A stretch of DNA of 64,000 bases. Source: Ophiura sarsii. Lineage: Eukaryota; Echinodermata; Ophiuroidea; Amphilepidida; Ophiuridae. The notes below the pieces were generated by a model. The model was not told where the DNA came from and made no database searches. It was given only the letters and a program-made list of their open reading frames with translations. Made by a program: the position numbers and the translations under genes. Within the stretch, counting starts at the first letter, position 1, and the number at the start of each line of letters is the position of its first letter. The stretch is taken from assembly GCA_035610835.1 (NCBI GenBank), contig CM069456.1, forward strand, positions 26,294,234-26,358,233, given 5' to 3'. Positions 25,301-37,165 of this stretch are shown here, in pieces.

Positions 25301-26650
25301 AATTTGTTAAGAAGCATGGAGTTCAACAGAGGGAGGAGGAAAGAGTTTAAAGTATACTGTTTAACATTGTTTAAAAGTTGTTTAAACATATAAATAACAA
25401 TGTTGGATAAGCAATACAATTAATCAATTATCAATCTTACGCTCGTAAGATTGCACGGTTGTTTGAAAAGAGTTGTTAAACAACTATTTAAATTTGTTAA
25501 CAAGACTGTTTTATTAGTTAATGGTGTAGATGTATCATAATAATTAGTTTAGAAGCTAATATTAGCAATCATAGCATTATCATAACAATGTGTAACAGTT
25601 ATTCAAAGTAAGGGAACCAAATTAATGTGATTTTACCTTGAATTTAACGTTTTCCCGTTATCTAAAAGCTCTACAAATGTATATTATATTATAATAATTT
25701 GTTCGTAACTTCAATTTTACATATCAATTTCGTCCTTTTAAACTGTACAATAGCAATCTGCAAGTGGCTATACAGCTCCTTCGATAGATTGCGCCGATGA
25801 GACAGTCAAACCAAGACAGCGATCAACAGTGGGTTAACCGTTTCCACAATTTTATAAAAGGATTCACAAAGACCAACCTAAACTGATACTTGTGGGCCAA
25901 CTCACCATGCAAATTGTCATGTTTATTGAAACATGAACACTAAAGCAATTGCTGACATAATAATATTAACATATGAATCTACTGTAAGGCCTATATAATA
26001 TCAAAGGAACGTTCAGAAAGGCAATATAATACATGAATATTTGTTATTATTGCTCAAATAAGAGCGAGAGTAATAAAATTATAATGATATTGAAGCTGCA
26101 TTACCTTGACCACGTCACATCTTTACGGGGGGTGCCGGACTAGGAAAGTCAACGATTAACAAATCCAGAAAGCTGTCTTGTCTTTTCACAAATCGTAAAA
26201 AAGCTGCCAAGAATATACGATCTTGTAGCTACTAATTAATATTTTCATTGGCTGCACCGAGCCCAAACATGAAGATGGTACCGAAACATACGGAAGGAGT
26301 GTATTTCATTAAGAATCGTTTTCCCCAGTGAAAGGTATCCACTGAATACTGAATGTTAATGCTGTAGGAATTTGTAATGTTTTGAATACATGCAACAATC
26401 TCTAGGTAACTATTGTACATTAATCTCATTATTTTGTGAATGAATGGCTTTCGATAAACTATGCTTAGTTAAACAAGTGTAGTATCAGGGATACTATTAA
26501 TTTTGGGATATGAAAGTCCTATACTAACGTACGTAGCGAAAACGGGCCCTTTTGCATAAATTATGGTAATCATCGGAATGTGTCGGTGACCGGCGTTTAA
26601 CGCGTTTAACAATGTTTAACCAGGTTTAACGGCAGGTTAAACGGCATGTT
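22311..26650. other. Long stretch without recognisable genes or repeats
   Basis: Mostly single-copy-looking AT-rich DNA. A more GC-rich patch at about 24660-24790 stands out. A tRNA-like B box (GGGGTTCAAATCTC, about 23889) suggests a decayed SINE. It could hold distant regulatory DNA for the Hox cluster, but nothing in the sequence shows it directly. Confidence 0.4.
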
Positions 26651-26659
26651 AGTCAGCAT

Positions 26660-26895
26660 AGGTTTGGGGGCGCTGTAGATTTACACAGACGACGGTGGCC
26701 ACGCGAAACCTAAATTTTGAATTCGTAGTGAATAACACGTAATCGCGAATTTTAAACTATCATTTTGACAAATACATCATAATTAAAAGGATTTTTATCG
26801 TTAACCGGGCGATGGCTGTTAAAAATAATTCAAAATGGTGCACTCCCGTTGCCAAATTAGGTCGTCTGAGAGACGCGTGGCCAGCGTTGCGTCGT
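26660..26895. repeat. Second copy of the 9.1-10.3 kb composite repeat
   Basis: It shares ACGACGGTGGCCACG, AATAACACGTAATCGCGAAT, CGGGCGATG(G/A)CTGTTAAAAAT and GGTGCACTCCCGTTGCCA in the same order as 9880-10145. A cluster of GTTTAAC words sits just upstream (26590-26645). Confidence 0.65.
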
Positions 26896-27120
26896 CTGCT
26901 ACAATCATCACGCCTGATCGGTATAGCGCCACCAATTCTATGCTGACTAAAGTTCAATTTAAAAGTGGACCCGATCGGCAAGCTCAGTGACACACCCCTG
27001 GTAGTATCTTTCATTTGCTAAGATCTTCTTCAGTGGAAATCTATATTTAACCTTGAATGACCTTTATCATACTTATAAACTCTTCGGTTCGTTAAGATTT
27101 TCGCGAACACGCAGGCCAAA

Positions 27121-27358
27121 CAAATCCACGCGGCTGTTATTTCTACCATACACAAAACACGTTTTTCAGAAACCTTTTACAATTTGCAATGTCTATCTCA
27201 ATGATTCCTGACCCATTACTAGGCATGTTTGTACTTATTTCAATGCATTTCTAATGGTGATTCCAAATATGGTAATGAAATTCAATAATGTTGACATTTT
27301 TGAAAAAATTTGTGAATTTTTGGAATGTCGTCTGCAGCTGCCTGCCGCGTGAAAAGTG
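27121..27358 (+). mobile_element. TTAA MITE, family A
   Basis: The left end is eroded to ATCCACGCGGCTG. The right end GCCGCGTGAAAAGTG is followed by TTAA (27359-27362). The interior matches the family throughout. Confidence 0.75.
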
Positions 27359-27502
27359 TTAAGATACATCTGTAGGATTAATACCTTGTTTTTTAGAGAT
27401 ATGGTATTTGTGCGCATTCAAACACCTGTAACACACACACATTGTTGTACAAATCACTGCATGTTGCGTGCAATCGGTATTCAATGAATTGATTTGACAA
27501 GT

Positions 27503-29285
27503 AGCCATTTTATATTTATGTCATATACAAATTATCAAATTGCGTTGACACCCAAGTTAATGCAAAATTCATTGCATACACATTTGGCGCCCATATTATA
27601 ATTGAAAACAACATCATTAGCTTATCTCGTAGCCAAGATAGTTGTGTGTATTGATCAGTTTGTTGATTCTATATTATTTTGGAATAATGTTATTTCTTTG
27701 TTTTGGAAATTTCATGATTGATGAAGTTGGAACCACTATATGATTTGTTATTCTTGTTCAAATTATTCTATTTCATTAACAATACATAATCGTAATGAAT
27801 TTTACGCTCAATCCCAAACTAGCGTGTCTTCGTGCAGTGAATAGTATAGAATCTTTTCAATCTGTCAACTTTAAACGATTAATCCAAAAGGATGAAACCG
27901 TTTTCTCGAACTTTAAATACAAAATTGGTATGTCTACCTCTACATGCTCTAGCATATATCATGTTGGATGTGGTTGATCTCTGGATGATAAAGAATAAAG
28001 GATAGGTCTATTCATGGCGGTGAATCTCGTCGCTAGTCGTGAAACTTAGAAAATTCAGTAGATAAATGCATTTTTACAATTGTTGTAGAGAGTGATTAAT
28101 AATTCATGTGCATGGAGCTGATGCCATTCCCGGCATTCTACCGTTTATGTAATCTCATTTAAGAGCAAGGGGTGTTTTAGCAGTCGCGGTGCTCAAAACA
28201 ATACTTTTCGGTAATCCTACCAGATAGAAGCTATATATCAGTTAAATAGACTTTTAACATCCTAAACACCCCAACCCGATTGCCAATAATCATGATAGTA
28301 GCACCTAACCCATCCCCAGAACTGCTGTTAATCCGAGAACTGCTCGGCAATGTTCCATAAATAAGATTGCCAATAATAATTCAGTGTTCTTATATATAAT
28401 CTATGTATTTCCCTACATACTGTGTTTTTCAATCCATCCTTTAAATGGTTTACAGAATTCAGGAGTTTAAAATGTGTGTGTAAGTACTATTTTATATTTA
28501 TGTCATATACAAATTATCAAATTTCGTTGACACCCAAGTTAATGTATAATTCATTGCATACACATTTGGCGCCCATATTATAATTGAAAACAACCTCATT
28601 AGCTTATCTCGTAGCCAAGATAGTTGTGTATTGATCAGTTTGTTGATTCTATATTATTTCGGGATAATGTTATTTCTTTGTTTTGGAAATTTCATGATTG
28701 ATGACGTTGGAACCACTATATGATTTGTTATTCTTGTTTTCTATTTCATTAACAATACATAATGTTACGGTCAATCCCAAACTATAGCGTGTCTTCGTGC
28801 AGTGAATAGTATAGAATCTTTTCAATCTGTCAACTTTTAACGATTAATCCAAAAGGATGAAACCATTTTCTCCAACTTTAAATACAAAATTGGTAGTCCT
28901 AACTCTAGCATATATCATGTTGGATGTGGCTGATCTCTGGATGATAAAGGATAAGCCTATACATGGCGGTGAATCTCGTCGCTAGTCGTGAAAGTTAGAA
29001 AATTCAGTAGAAAAATGCATTTTTACAATTGTTGTAGAGCGTAATTAAAAATGCGTGTGCATGGAGCTGATGCCATTCCCTGCATTCTACCGTTTATGTG
29101 TAATCTCATTTAAGAGCAAGGGGGTTTGAGCTCTTTTAGCAGTCGAGGTGCTCAAAACAATGCTTTTCAGTAATCCTGCCAGATAGAAGCTATATATCAG
29201 TTAGACTTTTAACATCCTAAACACCCCCAACCCGATTGCCAATAGTAGTAGCAGCTAGCCCAACCCCGAACTGCTGTCAATCCAG
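27503..29285 (+). repeat. Direct duplication: about 0.8-kb units at 27503-28337 and 28482-29285
   Basis: Both units run from TTTATATTTATGTCATATAC through CATTTGGCGCCCATATTATA and TTCATGATTGATGA to ACACCCC(C)AACCCGATTGCC, in the same order and close in sequence. The offset is about 980 bases. Small indels separate them. No gene is inside; the frames are broken differently in each unit. Confidence 0.85.
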
Positions 29286-29286
29286 T

Positions 29287-30713
29287 GGCGTAGCTCAGGG
29301 GGGGGGGGGGGGGGGGGCAGGGGGATTGTAAGCTGGCAATGGCAACAATCTTTTGCTACGCCATGAAATGCCAATGGATTATAATATTTAAATTATATAT
29401 TTCTCTTTCTCTAACCATGTGAAGGCCTCAGCCTATAAACAATAGAAATTCAAGCCCCGCACAAAAGCAAAAGCAAGAAGTGACTCTATATCGTACTTTT
29501 TGTTATAAAACCAAATCAATCGACACATTACGTCTCGGTGTCGCTATAATCGCACGAGAGCTTGAAATCTAATTAAGGTGGCGTGTGCCGAATCACGAAA
29601 GTCAGAGAAAATCGTTTATTGTTAGATTTCAGTTTATTGGGGTTAACACCCAAATCAAATTACCATGGGTCTCGGAATGAGCGATGCACTTGTCAAGTTG
29701 AATTGGAATATTGAGCCGCTGATCACAATGACCAATCCAATGAGAAGGGTCGTGCTACGGATTCTCCATGGGGAGACCCAAAGAACTTGTCATCATTGTT
29801 CGGACGTAAACAAACTGTTTTTTCTTTATCGTCGTCCGCGTCCCTGTCCGGCAAAGTCCAACATTTGGAACTTCCCGCCCTAACGAGATTATCCATTGAT
29901 ACTAGACAATAAAGTTTTACACAAAAACGCAACAAACAATTTAGGAAAAGATACGATTCGTGGCAAGGCTCACTTCAAAGGCATTGATTCGTAGTTAATC
30001 CACACGCAATTGTCTTAGCTGACAATAATTGGTTACAAATAAAATATTCACATGCTCGCCTTTGTTTAACATAGATGTGAGCATAACAATACCTTATTAT
30101 GTAATCGTACATAATATCCTGTATTCCCGTATAGTTAGTAACAGAATAATGGCGCGATCCCTATTGTGAGCATATCAACATTTGCGTAAGTGCATTGATT
30201 TTTTATTAACTTTGCAATACGAATCCAAATGTACTACATTTACTCTCTTTAATCCAAATAACATATAACAACACGTTAACAAATGTAATAACACCCGCAG
30301 TAAAAATCGGCTAACCCGTGCTGCGTGAACAACAAATCAAAAGAAAGCGAGTGGTGTACGGCGCGCGCGCGGAGTTCAATCAGATATTTCGACGCACTCT
30401 GCCAATTGTTCATTTCCAGCTCCCCGATTGGTTCGCCATCACATACTTAAAGTGATTATTTCATGAATTAAGCTCAATACGGTATTATAATACTTATATC
30501 AAGACTAAGATTGCGACGTGACGACACACAGAGTTCGCTTAGAGTTAGGATAAGGGAGTAAATCACGTCTATGTGATTGTGATATATCGGGATGTGCCGT
30601 TCTATGAAATCCCTTTACACGGGGAACAATATTGTGCTGAAAATCCCTAAACAGTCTCAAATCGTGAACATCGCGAAACAGATGTTAAAGAAAAATAATA
30701 TGTGTCAAGGTAG
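29287..30713. other. No gene recognised; G run and hAT-like end near the start
   Basis: CAGTGGCGTAGCTC with a long G run (about 29300-29317) and a nearby TTTGCTACGCCATG (about 29352-29365) suggest a tiny hAT-like remnant. The rest, to 30.7 kb, has no supported feature. Confidence 0.4.
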
Positions 30714-30960
30714 TTAGGATACGGGTTAGGATAAGTATTAGGATTTTTGGTTATGGTAGGTGAGGGTTCGGATTAGGGTACGAGTTGTGGTATGGGTAAT
30801 TAGTAGGGTAAATGTAAGGGTTAGGATCATGATTAGGCTTATGGTTATAGTTAGCGTCAGGGTTATGGTAAGGGTTGAGTAAGGGTTAGAGTTAGGGTAG
30901 TGAGTCGGGTTTAGGTTAAATTAGGGTTATGGTTAGGATAAGGTTTAAGCTTGGGCTTAG
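30714..30960. repeat. Degenerate TTAGGG-like low-complexity block
   Basis: Many imperfect GGGTTAGG and GGATTAGGG-like words, none in long perfect runs. It looks like a decayed simple repeat rather than a true telomere. Confidence 0.8.
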
Positions 30961-31480
30961 GGATTTTTCTGTACTTATTGATTTTTTCAACATTATAATT
31001 AATCAAGAACAGTAGGCCTATGTACATAAACATGATTAATGTATCATATAATAAATTTGCCAATTATTTTAGATATAATGTGTTAGTGTGAATTCCAGGC
31101 AGACTAATCTTTGTTTTGTTTGAAGGTAAAGGTGGGATGGTCATATTATGTGAATGATGTGATCACTAAAAATAGGTGGACGAAAAGTCATCAATCATAC
31201 AGTCTCATCGTGCCCGACACTAAATATGATATGTTGAGAACAATATAAGCAATGACGCGAATATAAACATCCTTATCGATTTCGAGGATCATGTACACCA
31301 CATGTTGTAAATGTGACTAACGATCTAACCCAGTGAGGGCGCTCCAATTTTCTGGGTCATTCTGAAGGCATACCTGTGACGTCATAATCAAACTGTGAAT
31401 AATATCTATATTTCATCTTCAAACGAACAGTCAAAAGTAGTAAATTATGCTCCATGCTACAGCATACCAATGGCTGTTGA

Positions 31481-32198
31481 CTTAGTTGCGTATCCGGGGG
31501 CAGGCCACCCCGGACGTTAAAATCGTCTTACTGGACCTTTTCAGTGTTAAAAAGGACCATTTTTGCGCAATTCCGCGGGTATAAGTTTCAATGTTTCATT
31601 ATCCAACCTTAACAAAATGGCTTCATGAACGTTATTCTGGATCATTTCAGTTTTTGCGTTTTGCGCGCATATCTTTTCTACCAGTTTCAAAACCACAAGT
31701 GGTCTCGAACCACCCTACATATTCTAAAAATTATATAGAAGACGTTAAAACGTTGCTGGACCTTTAGCTTTTTATTGTTAAAAAACTTCAAATTTGTGCG
31801 CGCTTCGCGCTCTACAGGTTCCAACAATATAATGGGTCCCGAACCACCCTAAATATTCTTGCTTCAGAATACTAAATCTTTGCCTTAAAATACATCAAAC
31901 CCAGGAGCTTCCAGGGGCCCTAAGGCGGGTCCCTGGACCCCACCCACTTGGTGGGGATGTTGTTTAAGTTAGAATTTGAATGCGCATACTTTGTGTTTGG
32001 ATTTTACTAATAGTAATACCTAATATGCAGGAATAATTGTTTTTTAGTTAGTAGGCATGTGAGAAAATTCAAAAATTGCTAAGGCGGGCCCCTGGACCCC
32101 ACCCGATGTTCGCTCAACTCGCTTCGCTTGCTGCGTTCACAGGGATACCAAATCTGCCCCCCCCCCCCCCCATCAAAACAGTCCTGGATACGCCATTG
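31481..32198. mobile_element. hAT-like element (probable)
   Basis: The left end TAGTTGCGTATCCGGGGG resembles the inverse of the right end CCTGGATACGCCATTG. The interior holds diverged tandem units with GAACCACCCTA and two copies of GGCGGG(T/C)CCCTGGACCCCACCC. No clear eight-base duplication is seen. Confidence 0.45.
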
Positions 32199-32851
32199 TG
32201 TAGAAGATGTCACCTATAACGTCACAGCAGGCAAGCAAACAAAAGATTGCCTGCCGGTATGCGCGCGCATTGCCTGCCAAACAATAGCTTGCCTGCCGGT
32301 GTATGCGCGCGCAGTACATGCCCGTTTGATCGAATGTGTGTCCATTATAAACCATACACAAGCCGAAACCAGTCATCTGTATTATAGTGTATACAACAGT
32401 AATTAATGCAGCAGTCAATGCATGTTCCCCATGCATGGATTGGAACCACCACCTAACATTGTTGATCAGCAATGAGGTGTCATGGTCTATTATGTGACCT
32501 TACATAGCAAACAAAACAACTTCCGGGTTCAAGCAATTTACCCTATCCACATATATAATTGATTGATCTCCAACGAAAGCATCTATTGTAAATTTCTCCT
32601 GTTAAATGTCTTGAAATCTATTATCCCTTATCGTTACTACGCATATCATATACGGTACTTATTAAATACACAATATTTGTATATTTGAACTTGCCTTTGA
32701 ATTCATATATCCATAAAATATGTGGCAATATCTGGCTAGACGTCCCGTAACTCAAGTGCGCATGCTCAAACCAATTAAAGTACGTTGCAGCTAATACGGT
32801 TTATTCTGTACGGGACGTGAGGCAAGATGTAGCCAAATATGTATGTCAAAT

Positions 32852-32946
32852 AGATTTCCGTAACATTGGAACTTGGGCTATTTCCGTAACATTGGAACAT
32901 GTTCTTGGGCTATTTCCGTAACATTGGAACATGTTCTCGGGCTATT
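32852..32946 (+). repeat. Small tandem repeat, about 35-base unit, three copies
   Basis: TTTCCGTAACATTGGAAC followed by ATGTTCTTGGGCTA repeats three times; the first unit lacks about nine bases. An additional 45-base near-duplicate lies at 32225-32320 (TTGCCTGCCGGT and GCGCGCGCA). Confidence 0.8.
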
Positions 32947-32949
32947 GAA

Positions 32950-35190
32950 AATGGTTCACTGATTCTCAAAATATTGATAAAACTGAACGTAAAGCAGTGC
33001 AAAAACTAACGTCGGTGAGGTCTCTTCAAATCTTCAATAACCCCTCCCTAATCCCTTCATCCTTCTATACATTCTTCTATTCCCATTTTGATTTGATAAC
33101 ACCCTGAAGAGCGTACCAGGATGAAGAACTTAATGCGTGAATATTGACACAACTTTATTGAAGGTGTAATGGCATAATGCTGTATTATGCTAGCTTGTTA
33201 TTCTGATCAAGGAATTCAAGACAATGTAATGAACGTTGTGTACTTGCAATACCTTTTGTTCACTACCAGTCATACAAAAAATGCTGGAATGTTATTGCAT
33301 GGGTTCCGGTAAACAAGGTACGGTCAGTTTCAATCTCAAGTTGTTGCGCCCCACACCGTTGAAGGGGTTTTATAAGTAATTTATCCTTCAAATCATGGAC
33401 AAGTTGGAATAGAGATTATGGATTAGCTGCCGGGACAAGACACACCTGTCTCATGATATGCATGCCCATTTGGTAAACATGGTTCATGCAATGAATTAAA
33501 AGTTATGCACCAATTTAATTGGATGTAGAATAGGACGGGTGCGATTCCCCTTTGTAGTCCGTGGCGTATGGCTACATGGATAACCTCTATAATAATGTAA
33601 TCTTTATTTTTTTTCAACAGTCATTGTATTATGTTGTTAATTACTCATGAAGTAAATAATATACCAGCACATTCTTTGGTGTATGCCAGCAGCTGCTAGA
33701 GTAAGTGCTGTGATGAACTTGTACATATAAACACAAAGGTAATGAATAAACATAGATGTTTGGATGTAGCGACTGACACAAAACTTCAAGATCAATGACG
33801 AAATATACCCGTTAGTGTCATATATTTCAGGATTTAGCTTGGTTTGATTACGTTTTTTAAACTGCTTGACAAAATGTTTCTGGTTACATTATATTCTTAG
33901 AATCAGATGCGTAACAACATCTAAACAACAATAAAGGTTCAACATCTCAACATGAGGGAATTTTGGATACAAAACGCGTACATAGACTAAATACTGTTCA
34001 TTGAAGTATTTTATTTGATTACACTCATTGAAGCTCTTACAAATGGGATCAATGTCATTGAGTATTTTTGAAGACATCAACGTTTCGCCCTTTGAAACTA
34101 TTTGACATACATAAAACACATCTGGTAATTCTTTAATCTAAAAAAAGCTAAAACGTATTACCCAACATGTCACTTTCGTGATCTGGAAAATCTCTTGTTG
34201 CTGCAACAGGCGAAAAAATCTGAAGACATCGATGACCGCTAATGTCAAAGGGTATAGACCTACGGTACCTCCTTCTCCGGCAAATCCATCATTAAGGGTC
34301 CCTAGAAGAAGCCATACTGTCTATTGTGGTCCCTACTGAACGCAAACTGTATCTGTGTTCCAGATAGTTGAACTCTGGTTCAGCATTGTCCCGCGATGTA
34401 CATTATACTCGGAAGTAGACGCTAAGATATCTTCAAATCACATATTGGATACTAATTTGCTCGACACCCACGGATTTTTTTAATAAAGCGTGATATTGTA
34501 ACCTAAAAATGTTGATGTAATCCAAAAATTTGCTGGTTTAGAGTGAATTCTAGGTCGATCTTTTCTGTTGCTAACAACATCGATGTATCATCATATCAAA
34601 CGTTGAATCCTTGGGTGGATACCAATATGTAAAATAGATTTGTTAAAATAATATGATTGTATTCTAAACATGATCGTCTGCATTTTGAATTAGTTCTGAA
34701 GCATTGACATGTTGATATTGTTGTTACAACATCTATTGGACTCCATTTGACCTAGGTAATGTGTCCATCGTAAACTTTTATACTATATTTCACAACAGAT
34801 GAGCAAATTCTTGATGATTTGACTGGAATAAGTCAACTAATTACTTTTGACTAACTGAAAAAGGAGTTCTTTACCTTCGATAAATATTCTAGAATCGAAA
34901 CGTCAGGTCCTCTTATATTTATTACATTTACTTACACAGGCTATTTTTGTGGATAAGCAGTTTGCATTCAGCTTTTACATTAAATTAAAGGATGTGTTTT
35001 GCAGGAGGCCTATACATTATCAGTGTATGGGATTTCAAAAAAAGGAGTATCTATAATATAGAATGTATTCAAGTCATACCAGTTTTACAAATGGAACTAC
35101 CCACTGTACTACCGACAGCTTGATTTTCTTTAACATGTTTAAAGACCTCTTTATTGAATTACGTTTTATAGAACTCATATAAACGTTTGT
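32950..35190. other. No gene or clear repeat recognised
   Basis: AT-rich sequence with chance ORFs under 80 codons. I see no terminal repeats, tRNA or domain. Confidence 0.45.
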
Positions 35191-35385
35191 TGGTGGACAC
35201 AAGATAAGACACATAAGATGCTATCATAAGTGTCAGTGGGAGCCAGTAAACACAATATAAAGACAGCAAAAAAAGTTACTCGGCTGTTGTTAAAACACCT
35301 ATAATTGTACAATTGTTACTCATATTCTAAAAATGAAAATACCAGGAGACGGAAAATTTAAGTACGTTGATTTTGACACCTTGTT

Positions 35386-35807
35386 TGTTAAAATCGATAG
35401 ATAAAGTATTGTTGTCGCGGTATGTGCTTACAGATGAAAAGTGCCCATTTCCATTGTTGCAGTAACTCCTATTGATCTCTCTGATACAGCGTGAAGATAA
35501 TAGCGGGAATTTTGATTAGCTGTTTTTTGTTGTGCTGTAAACTTGATTAGCATAATCCGGGACAAATTTAATGGGGATGACAGGCGTACTTCTTTACAAT
35601 TAAAAAGGATGAATTTAAAACTCCAAATGCTCAGAAGGTCCGAGAAGACAGACAGGACAGGTCATCGCCATGGGCAAACTATCAAAATTCCCGCTATTAT
35701 CTTCACGCTGAATCAGAGAGATCAATCGGAGTTACTGCAACAATGGAAATGGGCACTTTTCATCTGTAAGCACATACCGCGACAACAATACTTTATCGAT
35801 TTTAACA
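35386..35807. mobile_element. Foldback element inside the minisatellite (arms about 130 bases)
   Basis: Arm 35386-35516 (TGTTAAAATCGAT to GCGGGAATTTTGAT) is inverted at 35681-35807, with a loop of about 164 bases. One minisatellite unit lies upstream (about 35192-35245) and the main array begins at the arm's end, so the element probably inserted into or near the array. Confidence 0.7.
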
Positions 35808-36711
35808 GTGTCAGTGGGAACCAATAGACACTTGACACATACGATGCTACGTAAAAGTGTCAGTGGGAGCCAGTAGACACTAAACACATAAGATGCTATG
35901 TAAGTACAGTGTCAGTGGGAGCCAGTAGACACTGGACACATAATATGCTATGTAAGTAGAGTGTCAGTGGGAGCCAGTAGATACTAAACACATACGATGC
36001 TATGTAAGTACGTGTCAGTGGGAGCCAGTAGACACCTGACACATACGATGCTACGTAAGTGTCAGTTGGAGCCAGTAGACACTCAACACATAAGATGCTA
36101 TGTAAGTACAGTGTCAGTGGGAGCCAGTAGACACTAAACACACAAGATGCTACGTAAGTACAGTGTCAGTGGGAGCCAGTAGACACTGGACACATAAGAT
36201 GCTATGTAAGTACAGTGTCAGTGGGAGCCAGTAGACACTGGACACATAATATGCTATGTAAGTAGAGTGTCAGTGGGAGCCAGTAGATACTAAACACACA
36301 ATATGCTATGTAAGTACAATGTCAGTGGGAGCCAGTAGACACTAGACACACAAGATGCTACGTAAGTACAGTGTCAGTGGGAGCCAGTAGACACTAGACA
36401 CACAAGATGCTACGTAAGTACAGTGTCAGTGGGAGCCAGTAGACACTTGACACATACGATGCTACATAAGTACAGTGTCAGTGGGAGCCAGTAGACACTA
36501 GACACACAAGATGCTACGTAAGTACAGTGTCAGTGGGAGCCAGTAGACACTTGACACATACGATGCTACGTAAGTACAGTGTCAGTGGGAGCCAGTAGAC
36601 ACTTGACACATACGATGCTACGTAAGTACAGTGTCAGTGGGAGCCAGTAGACACTTGACACACACGATGCTATGTAAGTACAGTGTCCGTGGGAGCCAGT
36701 AGACACTAAAC
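35808..36711 (+). repeat. Minisatellite, 52-base unit, 18 units
   Basis: Units start with GTGTCAGTGGGAGCCAGTAG and continue ACAC...ACATA(A/C)GATGCTA(T/C)GTAAGTACA. Most spacings are exactly 52 bases; early units are 47-52. Each unit contains GTGTC and GACAC as a short hairpin. It shows a higher-order pattern (alternating TTGACACATACG and CTAGACACACAAG variants). A remnant continues at 37143 after the hAT insertion. It lies about 3 kb upstream of Hox3. Confidence 0.95.
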
Positions 36712-37142
36712 CAGGCCTTCTCAATTAGATTTTGTGAAGCACCACTTTTGAGATGTTAGTGATCTAGATGCGCCACTATCCCTGCGAGCGTAGCGAAAAA
36801 GGGTGGAGTCCAGGGGGCGAAGCCCCCGGCCCGGGAAGCTTATGGATTTCCCCCAAGCTAAGGAGAGCTATATATTGCATGCAATATGGTACAAGCAATA
36901 AAGAGATGTCGATGGTAAAATGTACAAAAAGTGGTAGCAAATGTAGTGATAATCAATAGGCCTTCTAATAATAATCATGACTATACTCCAAGTGGCTGAA
37001 GTGGCTATTCATGCTTCTTGCGATCTGGTTGAATTTGCTGATATATTTATTTATTTGTTTTTTCCATGCGTCCTTCCGCGCGCCACTCGGACTGATGCAA
37101 TGCGCCACAAGTGGCGCGCGCGCCACCATTTGAGAAGGCCTG
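36712..37142. mobile_element. hAT MITE inserted in the minisatellite (431 bases)
   Basis: The 13-base ends CAGGCCTTCTCAA and TTGAGAAGGCCTG are perfect. CACTAAAC is duplicated at 36704-36711 and 37143-37150. Subterminal GCGCCAC and CACCACT words resemble hAT transposase-binding repeats. There is no transposase; the short ORF inside is chance. Confidence 0.93.
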
Positions 37143-37165
37143 CACTAAACACATAACAGGCTATG

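Noticed and set aside
27795..27977. 60-codon ORF in the duplicated segment
   Set aside because: The second unit at 28.7-28.9 kb has indels that break the same frame, so it is not under coding constraint.
35808..36711. Regularly spaced repeats resembling a CRISPR array
   Set aside because: The whole 52-base unit is repeated with no unique spacers, and the context is animal DNA; it is a minisatellite.
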